Shown: positions 1 to 8,734 of the stretch, piece by piece
How the letters are laid out: the number at the start of each line of letters is the position of its first letter
Position numbering within the stretch: the first letter of the stretch is position 1
From: Rouxiella aceris
Lineage (GTDB): Bacteria > Pseudomonadota > Gammaproteobacteria > Enterobacterales > Enterobacteriaceae
Reading direction: 5' to 3'
NCBI RefSeq assembly: GCF_012933545.1
Contig: NZ_JAADJU010000020.1
Span: 1-33,775 of the forward strand
DNA: 33,775 bases
Translations under genes and position numbers: made by a program
The notes under the pieces: model-generated
Seen by the model: the letters and a program-made list of their open reading frames with translations, nothing else
Told to the model about the DNA's origin: nothing
Databases searched by the model: none

Positions 1-140
1 AATGAATTACTGCTTGGTCACTCTAAGACTTGATATTTTTTGCCACCGAAGTGGCTGATATCGTCTTGTGAGTGCCCACACAGATTGTCTGATAAATTGT
101 TAAAGAGCAGTGAGTTAGCCGCCTTGGCGCTAGCTCGAGG
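1..140 (-). promoter_or_regulatory. rRNA operon leader (rrnE-like) with boxB and boxA antitermination sites
   Basis: Read on the minus strand, this matches the known enterobacterial leader between rrn P2 and 16S rRNA. The boxA sequence TGCTCTTTAACA lies at 98-109. An imperfect boxB-type hairpin lies at 112-136 (arms TAGC-GCC and GGC-G-GCTA). The leader continues to TAATTCATT at the left edge, which in E. coli is a few tens of bases before mature 16S, so the 16S gene begins outside the window. The boxA/boxB pair is where the NusB-S10-NusA/G antitermination complex loads in this family. Confidence 0.9.
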
Positions 141-146
141 TGGCGT

Positions 147-174
147 ATCTTACGCTTTCCTCTTTTGATGTCAA
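147..174 (-). promoter_or_regulatory. rrn P2 promoter
   Basis: On the minus strand a consensus -35 TTGACA (174-169) is separated by 16 bp from a -10 TAAGAT (152-147). It is followed by the GC-containing start region typical of rrn P2. It lies about 115 bp downstream of P1, as expected for an rRNA operon. P2 supplies basal rRNA transcription in this family. Confidence 0.85.
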
Positions 175-266
175 CCGTTAATTTCGCGGTCATCATCATT
201 TTTTTATTCTTTCCGACTCGGTAACTTCGTGATGTTGTTCACGTTGTTCCCTGTCGATGGAGCGGC

Positions 267-294
267 ATTATAGGGAGTTTCCGGGGAGTCGCAA
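267..294 (-). promoter_or_regulatory. rrn P1 promoter
   Basis: On the minus strand, -35 TTGCGA (294-289), a 16 bp spacer and a perfect -10 TATAAT (272-267) are followed by a GC-rich discriminator (GCCGCTCC). This is the signature of a stringently controlled, growth-rate-regulated rrn P1. The A/T-rich stretch upstream at 295-320 fits an UP element for the alpha C-terminal domain. Farther upstream lies the A/T-rich interval shared with the divergent purH gene, where Fis sites would be expected. I did not identify a clear Fis consensus there. Confidence 0.88.
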
Positions 295-370
295 CCCCTA
301 ATTTCAACAAAATATACTGTTTGCTGTATTACACAGCAAAACCCCTGTTTATACCCGGTTGTGCACAAAG

Positions 371-379
371 TTATCCACA
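371..379 (+). promoter_or_regulatory. DnaA-box match TTATCCACA
   Basis: TTATCCACA is a perfect match to the strong DnaA-box consensus TTATNCACA. It lies between the divergent rrn P1 and purH promoters, roughly 110 bp upstream of the expected P1 start. The adjacent palindrome TTGTGCACAA (359-368) resembles a second, weaker box. About 0.25 exact matches to this 9-mer are expected by chance in a window this size, so function is inferred from placement only. Confidence 0.4.
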
Positions 380-404
380 AAGGATATTGAAATTGAAATT
401 TGAC

Positions 405-433
405 GAGCATCACGCAATCGTTTTCGCTACAAT
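405..433 (+). promoter_or_regulatory. putative purH promoter
   Basis: A -10 hexamer TACAAT lies at 428-433, directly after the PurR operator. A weak -35 (GAGCAT, 405-410) is at 17 bp spacing. The better hexamer TTGACG (400-405) is 22 bp away, which is too far for standard spacing. The -10 and operator placement are seen directly; the exact -35 is uncertain. The resulting leader is about 175 nt and contains two CTATATAG palindromes (525-532 and 536-543). Confidence 0.45.
412..427 (+). promoter_or_regulatory. PurR-type operator of purHD
   Basis: ACGCAATCGTTTTCGC matches the PurR consensus ACGCAAACGTTTGCGT at 13 of 16 positions, including the central CG. It sits immediately upstream of the putative purH -10, where a bound purine repressor would block polymerase. 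purHD is a known PurR regulon member in E. coli. Confidence 0.7.
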
Positions 434-615
434 TTCGCGCGTCTGATTTTACCAATACTCTCTGCAATAATGACGCCTATGGCGTTTGCGGAACCTTATC
501 TGAATCCAATCCAGCGTTTTTCAGCTATATAGTCTCTATATAGAGAGAGGAAAACGAGAATTGAATTCACGTAACGCTCTATATTGCGACTCCAAAGCCA
601 AGGGATAAAACCACC

Positions 616-2205
616 ATGCAACAACGTCGTCCTGTCCGCCGCGCCCTGCTCAGTGTTTCTGACAAAGCCGGTATCGTAGAATTCGCCCAAGCCCTTTCTC
701 AACGTGGCGTGGATTTACTGTCCACGGGTGGCACTGCCCGTCTGCTTGCTGACGCAGGTTTGCCAGTAACCGAAGTCTCAGATTACACCGGCTTTCCGGA
801 AATGATGGATGGACGTGTCAAGACTCTGCACCCGAAAGTACACGGTGGCATCCTTGGCCGTCGCGGTAAAGACGATGCGATCATGGGCCAACATGCTATC
901 GACCCGATTGATATGGTCGTTGTTAACCTTTATCCATTCGCCGCCACCGTTTCGCGTCCGGACTGCTCATTGGAAGATGCGGTAGAAAATATTGATATCG
1001 GCGGCCCGACCATGGTGCGCTCGGCGGCCAAAAATCATAATGACGTGGCCATTGTGGTCAAGAGCAGCGATTACGCCGCTATAATAGAAGAGATGGATGC
1101 CAACGAAGGCTCCCTGCTGCTGGCCACCCGTTTCAACCTGGCCATTAAGGCTTTTGAACATACGGCTGCCTATGACGGCATGATCGCCAACTATTTTGGC
1201 ACCATGGTACCGCCGTACCACGGCAATACCGATGCGCCTTCCGGCCATTTCCCTCGCACCCTGAATCTGAGCTATGTGAAGAAACAGGATATGCGTTACG
1301 GCGAAAACAGCCACCAGCAGGCCGCCTTCTATATAGAAGAGAATGTCTCTGAGGCTTCCGTGGCTACCTCGCAACAGTTACAAGGCAAGGCGCTGTCGTA
1401 TAACAACATTGCCGATACCGATGCCGCCCTGGAATGTGTGAAAGAGTTTGCTGAACCGGCCTGCGTTATCGTCAAACATGCCAACCCTTGCGGCGTTGCA
1501 GTAGGCGACAATATTTTTGACGCCTACGAGCGCGCTTATCAAACCGACCCGACCTCGGCGTTCGGCGGTATCATCGCCTTTAACCGCGAGTTGGATGCTG
1601 CCACGGCAAAAGCCATTATCAGCCGTCAGTTTGTGGAAGTGATTATCGCCCCTTCCATTACTGAAGAAGCCCTGGCGCTGACCGCCAGCAAACAGAACGT
1701 TCGCGTTTTGACTTGCGGACAGTGGCAGGAACGTCAAACCGGTCTGGATTTCAAACGGGTTAACGGTGGCCTGCTGGTGCAGGATCGTGACCTGGGTATG
1801 GTGGGTGCCGCCGACTTGCGCGTAGTCACCACTCGTCAACCGACAGAACAAGAGCTGACAGATGCGCTGTTCTGCTGGAAAGTCGCCAAGTTTGTTAAAT
1901 CCAACGCCATTGTCTATGCCCGTGACAAAATGACTATCGGTATTGGTGCCGGTCAGATGAGTCGCGTTTATTCGGCGAAAATTGCCGGTATCAAAGCGGC
2001 TGACGAAGGCCTGCAAGTGGCCGGTTCGGTGATGGCCTCTGACGCATTCTTCCCGTTCCGCGACGGTATCGATGCCGCCGCCGCCGTGGGTATCACCTGT
2101 GTGATCCAGCCGGGTGGTTCAATTCGTGATGATGAAGTGATTGCTGCGGCCAATGAACACGGTATCGCTATGCTGTTCACCGATATGCGCCATTTCCGCC
2201 ATTAA
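616..2205 (+). CDS. purH: bifunctional AICAR transformylase / IMP cyclohydrolase PurH
   Basis: This enzyme catalyses the last two steps of de novo purine synthesis: formylation of AICAR by 10-formyl-THF, then cyclisation to IMP. The 529 aa product equals the E. coli length and is near-identical throughout. The N-terminal MGS-like cyclohydrolase domain (about 1-150) carries STGGTARLL and [18 protein letters not shown]. The C-terminal transformylase domain carries [19 protein letters not shown] and the ending DMRHFRH. The ATG at 616 is preceded by AAGGGA at suitable spacing and gives the family N-terminus [13 protein letters not shown]. It is the first gene of purHD and is divergent from the rRNA operon. 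A PurR-type operator lies upstream, so purine repression is likely. Confidence 0.98.
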   Translation: MQQRRPVRRALLSVSDKAGIVEFAQALSQRGVDLLSTGGTARLLADAGLPVTEVSDYTGFPEMMDGRVKTLHPKVHGGILGRRGKDDAIMGQHAIDPIDMVVVNLYPFAATVSRPDCSLEDAVENIDIGGPTMVRSAAKNHNDVAIVVKSSDYAAIIEEMDANEGSLLLATRFNLAIKAFEHTAAYDGMIANYFGTMVPPYHGNTDAPSGHFPRTLNLSYVKKQDMRYGENSHQQAAFYIEENVSEASVATSQQLQGKALSYNNIADTDAALECVKEFAEPACVIVKHANPCGVAVGDNIFDAYERAYQTDPTSAFGGIIAFNRELDAATAKAIISRQFVEVIIAPSITEEALALTASKQNVRVLTCGQWQERQTGLDFKRVNGGLLVQDRDLGMVGAADLRVVTTRQPTEQELTDALFCWKVAKFVKSNAIVYARDKMTIGIGAGQMSRVYSAKIAGIKAADEGLQVAGSVMASDAFFPFRDGIDAAAAVGITCVIQPGGSIRDDEVIAAANEHGIAMLFTDMRHFRH

Positions 2206-2230
2206 TTTTTTGCTGTGCTTAATTCTTCCA

Positions 2231-2250
2231 GCAGGCACTTCGGTGCCTGC
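2231..2250 (+). repeat. purH-purD intercistronic hairpin with C(UUCG)G tetraloop
   Basis: A perfect 8 bp stem (GCAGGCAC/GTGCCTGC) is capped by TTCG with a C-G closing pair, the exceptionally stable cUUCGg class. No T-run follows (TTATCC), so it does not look like an intrinsic terminator. It ends 6 nt before the purD Shine-Dalgarno and may act in mRNA processing or stability, or set the relative expression of the two genes. Confidence 0.6.
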
Positions 2251-2267
2251 TTATCCGGAGTCTTCGA

Positions 2268-3557
2268 ATGAATATTTTAATTATCGGTAACGGCGGGCGT
2301 GAACATGCGCTGGCATGGAAAGCAGCACAGTCACCGCTGGCAGATAAAGTCTATGTCGCGCCAGGCAATGCGGGTACCGCTCTTGAACCGCTGCTGGAAA
2401 ACGTCGACATCTCGGCCACGGACATTGCCGGCCTGCTGGCCTTTGCCCAAAGCCATGATATTGGCCTGACCATTGTCGGACCGGAAGCGCCACTGGTGAT
2501 CGGCGTGGTCGATGCTTTCCGCGCCGCCGGTCTGAAAATCTTTGGCCCAACCCAGGCTGCCGCCCAGTTGGAAGGTTCGAAAGCCTTTACCAAGGATTTC
2601 CTGGCCCGTCACGCGATCCCAAGCGCCGACTACCAGAACTTTACCGAGGTGGAACCCGCTCTCGCCTATCTGCGCAGCAAGGGCGCGCCGATTGTAATCA
2701 AGGCCGATGGCCTGGCCGCCGGTAAAGGGGTCATTGTTGCCATGACCCAGGCCGAGGCAGAAGCTGCGGTCACCGATATGCTGGCCGGTAATGCCTTTGG
2801 CGATGCCGGACACCGTATTGTGATCGAAGAGTTCCTGGATGGCGAAGAAGCCAGCTTTATCGTGATGGTCGACGGTGAAAACGTGGTACCAATGGCCACC
2901 AGCCAGGACCATAAACGTGTCGGTGATGGCGATACCGGCCCTAACACCGGCGGCATGGGTGCCTACTCACCGGCTCCGGTAGTGACTGACGAAATCCACC
3001 AGCGCGTGATGGACCAGGTTATCTGGCCAACGGTGCGAGGTATGGCGGCGGAAGGCAATGTATATACCGGTTTCCTGTATGCCGGTCTGATGATCTCTGC
3101 CGACGGTCAGCCGAAAGTTATCGAATTCAACTGCCGTTTTGGCGATCCGGAAACCCAGCCGATTATGCTGCGCCTGCGCTCTGATCTGGTTGAGCTGTGC
3201 CTTGCCGGTGCCGAAGGTCGTCTGGATCAGGTGACCTCGGAATGGGATCCGCGCCCGGCGCTCGGTGTGGTATTGGCGGCTGGCGGTTATCCTGGCGATT
3301 ATACCAACGGTGAGAAGATCCACGGTCTGCCGCTGGAAGAAGTGCCAGACGGTAAGGTGTTCCATGCCGGAACCCGTTTGCAGGATGAATTGGTGGTGAC
3401 CAACGGTGGCCGCGTACTCTGTGTAACGGCATTAGGTAAAACGGTAGCCGCCGCTCAGCAACGGGCTTATCAGTTGGGGCAGGATATTAGCTGGCAGGGA
3501 AGTTTCTGTCGTAAAGATATCGGCTATCGAGCGATTGCCCGCGAACAAGGTAAATAA
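2268..3557 (+). CDS. purD: phosphoribosylamine-glycine ligase (GAR synthetase) PurD
   Basis: PurD joins glycine to 5-phosphoribosylamine using ATP, the second step of purine synthesis. The protein has 429 aa, the same as E. coli. It begins with MNILIIGNGGREHALAWK, the N-terminal GARS domain with its GxGGREHAL signature. The ATP-grasp domain spans roughly residues 105-290 and contains IVIKADGLAAGKGV and NTGGMGAYSPAPV. The metal/ATP site FNCRFGDPETQ follows, and a C-terminal barrel-like GARS-C domain closes the protein. GGAG (2257-2260) lies 7 nt before the ATG. It is the second gene of purHD, 62 nt after purH, and an intrinsic terminator ends the operon. Confidence 0.98.
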   Translation: MNILIIGNGGREHALAWKAAQSPLADKVYVAPGNAGTALEPLLENVDISATDIAGLLAFAQSHDIGLTIVGPEAPLVIGVVDAFRAAGLKIFGPTQAAAQLEGSKAFTKDFLARHAIPSADYQNFTEVEPALAYLRSKGAPIVIKADGLAAGKGVIVAMTQAEAEAAVTDMLAGNAFGDAGHRIVIEEFLDGEEASFIVMVDGENVVPMATSQDHKRVGDGDTGPNTGGMGAYSPAPVVTDEIHQRVMDQVIWPTVRGMAAEGNVYTGFLYAGLMISADGQPKVIEFNCRFGDPETQPIMLRLRSDLVELCLAGAEGRLDQVTSEWDPRPALGVVLAAGGYPGDYTNGEKIHGLPLEEVPDGKVFHAGTRLQDELVVTNGGRVLCVTALGKTVAAAQQRAYQLGQDISWQGSFCRKDIGYRAIAREQGK

Positions 3558-3576
3558 TCCCGCCACCTAGCCATCA

Positions 3577-3599
3577 AGCCCGTCAAGTACGGGCTTTTT
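3577..3599 (+). terminator. intrinsic terminator of purHD
   Basis: A 7 bp stem (AGCCCGT/ACGGGCT, loop CAAGT) is followed by a T-run. The run overlaps the stop codon of the convergent yjaH gene. There is no matching U-tract for the minus strand. Confidence 0.85.
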
Positions 3600-4305
3600 A
3601 ATTGAGCTGACCCGCCTTCGGCTCCCAGATACAGAAGTCTTCGTTGGCTACCAGCAGTAACTCATTGCCTTCCGGGGCGGTCAACCAGGCGAGACCGAGC
3701 TTGTCGTTAGACTTTGCGGCGCGTTTTGCCAGCCAGACCTGCGAGCGAATATTCAAACTTAGCGTAACCGGCTCGGCGGCACAGGTGGTGATCACCCCTT
3801 GACGCCAACGCCCCTGCACCAGGCGTACATTACCCGCACGTAGTGTCTCACTGAGACTTAATACTTTTTCAGCCTGATATTTATAACGCTCAATATCATC
3901 GGCAGAGAGTTTCTCTTTGCCCTCTGACAATTGCCGCTGCATAAAGCTGACGTTACCTTCCTGGTCAAAACGCAGGATGATACCGAGGTTTTTCGAGGCG
4001 GCGTGGCTCTCTTTAATCAGATGCAGCTGCCCATCGAGGTATTCATAACGGGTGATCACCGTATCTTTACCGTAATAGGGGCTGTAGATATTAATCAGGG
4101 TTTGCGGATTGTGTTTGTCGTCGTCTTCACGCCACAGGCGATTAATGCCCTGATCGGCGATATAGCCGCTGGCGCTAAAGAGAGGGATATCTTTATGGGA
4201 ACTGCATCCTACCAGACTGAAAGCCAGTAAACTGGCTATCAGTCTGGTGGCGATAAACAGAAGGGGCCGGCGTGGCCCCCCGTTTATTCTTTCCACTGCA
4301 AGCAA
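3598..4305 (-). CDS. yjaH: DUF1481 putative lipoprotein YjaH
   Basis: This is a member of the DUF1481 family, found downstream of hupA in enterobacteria; its function is not established. The longest reading is 235 aa. A basic n-region (GGPRRP), a hydrophobic segment and the lipobox LVGC place the lipidated cysteine near residue 34, so a periplasm-facing lipoprotein is expected. The rest is mixed alpha/beta without recognisable catalytic motifs, ending WEPKAGQLN. The start is uncertain. The frame contains no ATG before the signal peptide; the 5'-most start is a TTG directly abutting the hupA stop codon, and GTG four codons in is an alternative. The hupA terminator hairpin lies inside this coding region, so expression probably needs read-through or coupling. 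It is convergent with purD. Confidence 0.8.
   Translation of the reverse strand: MLAVERINGGPRRPLLFIATRLIASLLAFSLVGCSSHKDIPLFSASGYIADQGINRLWREDDDKHNPQTLINIYSPYYGKDTVITRYEYLDGQLHLIKESHAASKNLGIILRFDQEGNVSFMQRQLSEGKEKLSADDIERYKYQAEKVLSLSETLRAGNVRLVQGRWRQGVITTCAAEPVTLSLNIRSQVWLAKRAAKSNDKLGLAWLTAPEGNELLLVANEDFCIWEPKAGQLN
4255..4279 (-). terminator. hupA intrinsic terminator overlapping the start of yjaH
   Basis: On the minus strand, GGGGCC, loop ACGCC, GGCCCC is followed by TTCTGTTT. The GC-rich stem plus T-rich tail looks like a rho-independent terminator, about 26 nt after the hupA stop. It falls within codons of the yjaH signal-peptide region. Confidence 0.7.
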
Positions 4306-4578
4306 TTACTTAACAGCTTCTTTCAAAGCTTTACCAGAAACAAACGCTGGAACAGTTGCAGCAGCGATTTTGATTTCTTTGCCTGTCTGCGGGTTACGAC
4401 CAGTACGTTCGTTGCGTTGATTGACTTTGAAAGTACCGAAACCAACCAATTGTACAGCTTCACCCTCTTTCAGAGACTCGGTAATTGCAGACAGAGTAGA
4501 TTCAAGAGCCAGTTTAGCTTGAGCTTTAGAGAGATCGGCTTTGTCAGCAATTACATCAATCAGTTGAGTCTTGTTCAT
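4306..4578 (-). CDS. hupA: nucleoid protein HU, alpha subunit
   Basis: HU is a small histone-like DNA-bending protein that acts as a homo- or heterodimer with HU-beta in nucleoid compaction, replication and repair. The 90 aa product begins [18 protein letters not shown]. It contains the DNA-binding beta-arm with the conserved [12 protein letters not shown] segment (about 55-66) and ends KALKEAVK. Length and sequence match E. coli HU-alpha rather than HU-beta ([10 protein letters not shown]-terminal [11 protein letters not shown]). AAGGAT lies at good spacing before the ATG. The gene lies between yjaG and yjaH. The 190 bp upstream presumably hold its promoter, which I could not assign with confidence. 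Confidence 0.98.
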   Translation of the reverse strand: MNKTQLIDVIADKADLSKAQAKLALESTLSAITESLKEGEAVQLVGFGTFKVNQRNERTGRNPQTGKEIKIAAATVPAFVSGKALKEAVK

Positions 4579-4739
4579 AAGTTATCCTTTACAGTGTGTT
4601 TATCGTTTGCAAAGCATCGAGTGCGACGGATATGCCGATTGACAGCACCCTCCTGCATACACGCACCGATAGCCACTTTTTTTTCGCACCCCAAATGTAG
4701 ACCAGACAGGGTACGGATGTGAAGCCTTCGGGTACGACA

Positions 4740-4773
4740 AATAAGGCGTTAAATCACGTTTTATTGCCTTATT
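4740..4773 (-). terminator. candidate terminator at the 3' end of yjaG
   Basis: An 8 bp inverted repeat (AATAAGGC/GCCTTATT) has an 18 nt loop and overlaps the yjaG stop codon. It is followed on the minus strand by a short T-rich tail (TTATTTGTC). The A/U-rich stem makes it a weak terminator. The direct repeat GCGTTAAAT (4746-4754 and 4774-4782) spans the same site. Confidence 0.4.
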
Positions 4774-5359
4774 GCGTTAAATTTATCCCAATGTTACTCA
4801 CAGCGGCTTCACGCAGGTCAGAACGTAACCCTTTTATCAATTCAAGGTCGCGCTCTTCACAGTCAGCCAACAGGCGAAAAATCTCCCATTGGATGTCCCA
4901 TTCTTCTTCAATAGCAGGTATTACTTTCAGCTCTTCATCGGTCATTTCTTTGCCAGCCTGAGTCATCTCCAGCATGGCAACGGTGCGAATAGAAGTCTCG
5001 CTGATCGCTACGGCATGAGACAGGGTTTCACCACTCAACCGCGAGTGAATCAACTCACCCAAGGCAATACAGGCATCGATAGCCGGGTAAACGCCGTAAA
5101 TATCATAGTCGTCAGAAGAGGGGATAGCCTCTTCCAGCTTCTCAAGCTGAGAGTCAAAGTTAACCTTTGCATCTTTGATTACAAGCGTTTCCCATACCAA
5201 ATCGAGTATTTTGCGATAAATCTGTGGCTCACCGAATCCGGTTTGCAAACAGAACATCTGGTAATTGGGGTACATCCGCTCACACAGACTGGCCATAAAC
5301 GTCCAATGCTGCCAGCTTTCCAGCTTTTCCAGACGCAAATGAATCGGATTACGTAACAT
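4769..5359 (-). CDS. yjaG: DUF416 family protein YjaG
   Basis: This conserved enterobacterial DUF416 protein has no established biochemical function. The 196 aa product equals the E. coli YjaG length and is highly similar throughout (start MLRNPIHLRLEKLESWQHW; conserved LTVKDAKVNFDSQLEKLEEA-type helix; DIYGVYPAID; EEWDIQWEIFRLLADCEERD). It looks all-helical and acidic, with no signal peptide or membrane segment, so it is probably cytoplasmic. It sits between nfi and hupA, 70 bp after nfi. The Shine-Dalgarno is weak (GAGAAAAAACC before ATG), which may mean modest expression. Confidence 0.93.
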   Translation of the reverse strand: MLRNPIHLRLEKLESWQHWTFMASLCERMYPNYQMFCLQTGFGEPQIYRKILDLVWETLVIKDAKVNFDSQLEKLEEAIPSSDDYDIYGVYPAIDACIALGELIHSRLSGETLSHAVAISETSIRTVAMLEMTQAGKEMTDEELKVIPAIEEEWDIQWEIFRLLADCEERDLELIKGLRSDLREAAVSNIGINLTQ

Positions 5360-5429
5360 GGTTTTTTCTCATTAACTTTTCTGGGCGGGAGTTTACCTGA
5401 ATTTACAGCAGATCCCTATTCCTGGATTC

Positions 5430-6110
5430 TTAAAGATTGCCACTCAGGCGTTGCCAGCGTTGAAATGCTGGTCGATTGGAGGCAACGGCATCAGCCCAGC
5501 GTGTTGGCTCAGGCAGGCGATAGCCGCGGCTTAATTGTTTAACCCAATATAACGACGAAGCCAGACTGATCCCCTGTCCCGGGGAAATAAATAGCGGATT
5601 ACAGCGTCGCTTACTGCGCCACACCCAACCAATCTGTTCATCCTGATCCCACAGCGCCTGAGTGGCCCCCACGTCGTCGCCCAGCGGCAGAAAATGACCG
5701 CAAAGACGGCTTTTGGCCACGCCGATGGTGGGCACATCAATCATCAGGCCAAAATGACTGGCCACGCCGAGTCGGCGGGGATGAGCAATCCCCTGGCCAT
5801 CAATCATCAGCAAATCAGGATGCTGTTGCAGTTGTTGCCAGGCGGCGAACAATGCCGGGCATTCGCGAAAGGAGAGTAAGCCGGGGATATAGGGCATGGT
5901 GGTGGCAATACGGGCAATCTGATATTCCACCAGCTCAAGGGAGGGGTAACGCAGCACTACAATAGCTGCGCGGGTGATCTCGCCCCCCTGTTCAAATCCG
6001 ACATCGGCACCGGCAATATAGTGCGGGAGCAATCCCTGCGGCGGATCCTCCAGCACAATATCCAGTGCTTTCTGCCGTTGCTCTTCACGCATTGCGCCGG
6101 TATCGATCAT
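5430..6110 (-). CDS. nfi: endonuclease V (deoxyinosine 3'-endonuclease)
   Basis: Nfi starts alternative excision repair of deaminated bases by cutting the second phosphodiester bond 3' to deoxyinosine. The 226 aa protein has the complete family fold. [11 protein letters not shown] carries the metal-binding Asp36. [12 protein letters not shown] supplies the conserved Glu near 83 and the YIPG damage-sensing wedge. [18 protein letters not shown] holds Asp104, and [12 protein letters not shown] and [13 protein letters not shown] close the protein. The N-terminus differs from E. coli for about 10 residues; Met7 is a possible alternative start. It begins 12 nt after the hemE stop, so it is probably cotranscribed with hemE. 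Confidence 0.96.
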   Translation of the reverse strand: MIDTGAMREEQRQKALDIVLEDPPQGLLPHYIAGADVGFEQGGEITRAAIVVLRYPSLELVEYQIARIATTMPYIPGLLSFRECPALFAAWQQLQQHPDLLMIDGQGIAHPRRLGVASHFGLMIDVPTIGVAKSRLCGHFLPLGDDVGATQALWDQDEQIGWVWRSKRRCNPLFISPGQGISLASSLYWVKQLSRGYRLPEPTRWADAVASNRPAFQRWQRLSGNL

Positions 6111-6122
6111 CTCGTTTTCCGT

Positions 6123-7190
6123 TTAGGCCAGATGGTACCGACGAGAAAGACGATGGACAGCCTCAACAAACACCCCGGCGTTTTCAGGGGGGACGTCCTG
6201 ATGAATACCGTGACCGAGGTTAAAGACATGACCTTCACCCTGCCCGTAGCTGGCCAGAATGGTTTCCACTTCCTGTTCAATGCGCGCTGGCGCGGCATAG
6301 AGCATTGACGGGTCCATATTCCCCTGCAGGGCAACCTTATCCCCCACCCGGCGACGAGCCTCGCCAATATCGGTGGTCCAGTCGAGACCCAGTGCGTCAC
6401 AACCCGTAGCCGCAATGGCTTCCAGCCACTGGCCGCCACCTTTGGTAAACAGGGTAACCGGCACACGGCGTCCCTCGTTCTCACGGATCAGGCCATCGAC
6501 AATCTTGTGCATGTAATGCAGCGAAAACTCGAGGTAGTCACGGCCGGTCAACACGCCGCCCCAGGAGTCAAACACCATTACCGACTGCGCACCGGCCTTG
6601 ATTTGCGCATTGAGATATAAAATAACGCTGTCCGCCAGTTTATCGAGCAGCAGATGCAGGGTAGCAGGTTCGGCGTACATCATTTTTTTGATTTTAGTGA
6701 AGGCCTTGCTGCTGCCCCCTTCCACCATATAGGTGGCCAGCGTCCAGGGACTACCGGAAAAACCGATCAGCGGTACTTCGCCGTGCAGGTTCTGTCGAAT
6801 GGTGCGTACGGCGTTCATCACGTAGCCCAGTTCCTGTTCCGGATCGGGGATCGGCAGTCTGGCCACGTCGGCGTGGCAGGTCAGTGGCGCAGAGAAGCGC
6901 GGACCTTCGCCAGCTTCAAAATAGAGCCCCAGTCCCATGGCATCGGGAATGGTGAGGATATCGGAAAACAGGATCGCCGCATCCAGCGGGTAACGACGTA
7001 AAGGTTGCAAGGTGACTTCGCAGGCCAGCTCGGCATTTTTGCACAGCGACATAAAATCGCCCGCCTGTGCACGTGTCGCTTTATATTCTGGCAAGTAGCG
7101 ACCAGCCTGGCGCATCATCCATACCGGGGTGGTATCTACCGGTTGACGTAATAATGCGCGCAGGTAGCGATCGTTTTTTAACTCATTCAT
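6123..7190 (-). CDS. hemE: uroporphyrinogen decarboxylase HemE
   Basis: HemE decarboxylates the four acetate side chains of uroporphyrinogen III to give coproporphyrinogen III in haem biosynthesis, without a cofactor. The product is 355 aa, close to E. coli (354). The signature [15 protein letters not shown] lies near residues 21-35, followed by [17 protein letters not shown] with the catalytic-pocket Asp, [17 protein letters not shown], and [24 protein letters not shown] at the C-terminus. I chose the ATG at 7190 ([10 protein letters not shown]). An upstream in-frame TTG would add three residues but sits almost on top of the AAGGA ribosome site. It is first in a hemE-nfi unit. Confidence 0.97.
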   Translation of the reverse strand: MNELKNDRYLRALLRQPVDTTPVWMMRQAGRYLPEYKATRAQAGDFMSLCKNAELACEVTLQPLRRYPLDAAILFSDILTIPDAMGLGLYFEAGEGPRFSAPLTCHADVARLPIPDPEQELGYVMNAVRTIRQNLHGEVPLIGFSGSPWTLATYMVEGGSSKAFTKIKKMMYAEPATLHLLLDKLADSVILYLNAQIKAGAQSVMVFDSWGGVLTGRDYLEFSLHYMHKIVDGLIRENEGRRVPVTLFTKGGGQWLEAIAATGCDALGLDWTTDIGEARRRVGDKVALQGNMDPSMLYAAPARIEQEVETILASYGQGEGHVFNLGHGIHQDVPPENAGVFVEAVHRLSRRYHLA

Positions 7191-7300
7191 TCTTGGCAAG
7201 ATCCTTAATAATCTGCTGGCCTTTACGGGCTATTCATTGACCCTGTCCGGCAACCTGACCGCGTCAGGTGCCTGATAAATATGATCGCTATTGTAACACG

Positions 7301-8083
7301 TCAATCCTGAGAATCGGCGTGGGCACGACACAGAACCACGGTATCTTCAATCAGGCGTCGGGCGATAGTGCCCACTGCCGGCAGCAGCGGCAGAGCATCG
7401 AAGCGATACCAGCCAGCATTGAGCAGTTCACTCGGGTCATGGCGTATATCGCCGCTGTCATAATCGGCCATAAAAGCCATCATCAACGAGTTGGGGAACG
7501 GCCAGGGCTGAGAGCTGACATAGCGTACATTTTTCACCCGGATATTGCTCTCTTCCATTACTTCTCTGGCAACGGTTTCTTCCAGCGTTTCGCCGACTTC
7601 GACAAAACCTGCCAATACGGTATGTACACCGCCGCGATGGCGAATATGCTGAGCCAGCAGGATCTCGTCACCACGGCGGATCGCTACGATAATGCAGGGG
7701 GCGATTTGCGGATAATAACGCTCTTTACAGTGACCACATAACGCCGCCCACTCGGTTTTACTGACGTGCATGGGATGGCCACAGTAACCGCAAAACTTAT
7801 GGGATCGATAGAATTCAGACAGTTGTACGCCGCGACCGACCAGTTGAAACAAGCCGCGATCCTGATCCAGTAGCTGTCGTGGCGATGCCATATGATCGTT
7901 CATGCTCTTGCGGATCATCCACACCGGCGATCCCTGCCACTCGCCGATCTGTCGACCGGTGAGATCTGCCAGCGCGAACTCGGTGGCCGATCCAAAGGGC
8001 AAAGTACCCTCAGGAAGCCATAATTTGCCTTCAAAGCTGATGATCCACCAGCCGTGGTGTTGATCTGTGATTTGTATTTCCAT
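7301..8083 (-). CDS. nudC: NAD-capped RNA decapping hydrolase / NADH pyrophosphatase NudC
   Basis: NudC is a Nudix hydrolase that cleaves NADH and removes 5' NAD caps from RNA. The protein has 260 aa (E. coli 257). A zinc finger uses Cys98, Cys101, Cys116 and Cys119 (CGYCGHP ... [11 protein letters not shown]). The Nudix box spans about 159-181 ([20 protein letters not shown]), and the diagnostic NADH-pyrophosphatase motif SQPWPFPNS lies at 191-199. It is transcribed divergently from rsd. No strong Shine-Dalgarno precedes the ATG. About 110 bp separate it from hemE downstream, and no terminator is obvious there. Confidence 0.97.
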   Translation of the reverse strand: MEIQITDQHHGWWIISFEGKLWLPEGTLPFGSATEFALADLTGRQIGEWQGSPVWMIRKSMNDHMASPRQLLDQDRGLFQLVGRGVQLSEFYRSHKFCGYCGHPMHVSKTEWAALCGHCKERYYPQIAPCIIVAIRRGDEILLAQHIRHRGGVHTVLAGFVEVGETLEETVAREVMEESNIRVKNVRYVSSQPWPFPNSLMMAFMADYDSGDIRHDPSELLNAGWYRFDALPLLPAVGTIARRLIEDTVVLCRAHADSQD

Positions 8084-8191
8084 ATTGTTATTGCATAACC
8101 TCGACTACACTGACAATCTGGGAAATAAAGTTACCAGTATTAGTAATCTTTAACATTTGGTTTTTTTCTCTACTTGCTCTCGGAGTCAACC

Positions 8192-8707
8192 ATGCTCAAT
8201 CGTCTGGAAAAACTGACCCAACGGGTTGGTGGCAGTAATGAGTTAATCGATAAATGGCTGCGCGCGCGCAAAGACCTGCTGGTTTCTTATTGCACCCTGG
8301 TGGGTATGAAACCAAATAAAGAAAAACATACTCCGCTTAATGAAAAAGACTTAGATAATTTTTGCCATCATCTGGTGGACTACCTTTCGGCAGGACACTT
8401 TCATCTCTATCACAGAATAGTAGAAGAAGTTGATGGCTCCCAGGGGCCCGTTGCCCAGGAAGCAGCAAAAATCTATCCGGCACTGGAAGTGAATACCGCC
8501 ACTATCATGGCATTTCACGATAGTTGTACAGAAAGCAATTTTGATGATGACAATATTTTTGCTTTCCATTACGCATTATCAGATATCGGTGAGGCACTCG
8601 ATGCGCGTTTTGTGCTCGAAGACAAGCTGATAGCCCTGGCATTCGACACCCATATTCTGCCGCTGGCGCCGGTGGCCGATCATGCCGAATTAGCACGTCC
8701 TGCGTAA
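8192..8707 (+). CDS. rsd: regulator of sigma D, anti-sigma-70 factor Rsd
   Basis: Rsd binds the RNA polymerase sigma-70 subunit in stationary phase, freeing core enzyme for alternative sigma factors, and in E. coli also stimulates SpoT. The 171 aa product starts [23 protein letters not shown], contains [16 protein letters not shown], and has the conserved helix [24 protein letters not shown] near the C-terminus. An in-frame TTG at 8174 would extend it by six residues. CGGAG (8181-8185) and family alignment favour the ATG at 8192. The middle (about 80-125) is the most divergent part compared with E. coli. It is divergent from nudC and followed by the thiamine operon control region. Confidence 0.96.
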   Translation: MLNRLEKLTQRVGGSNELIDKWLRARKDLLVSYCTLVGMKPNKEKHTPLNEKDLDNFCHHLVDYLSAGHFHLYHRIVEEVDGSQGPVAQEAAKIYPALEVNTATIMAFHDSCTESNFDDDNIFAFHYALSDIGEALDARFVLEDKLIALAFDTHILPLAPVADHAELARPA

Positions 8708-8734
8708 TAGTTTTGTGACATCCCCTTTAAAGGG

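Noticed and set aside
204..467. Minus-strand 87-codon ORF in the rrn-purH control region
   Set aside because: It covers rrn P1, the DnaA-box match and the PurR operator and has no protein-like pattern.
7253..7269. Inverted repeat ACCTGA/TCAGGT between hemE and nudC as a nudC terminator
   Set aside because: The stem is only 6 bp and no T-run follows on either strand. It may be a hemE promoter element, but I see no convincing hexamers.
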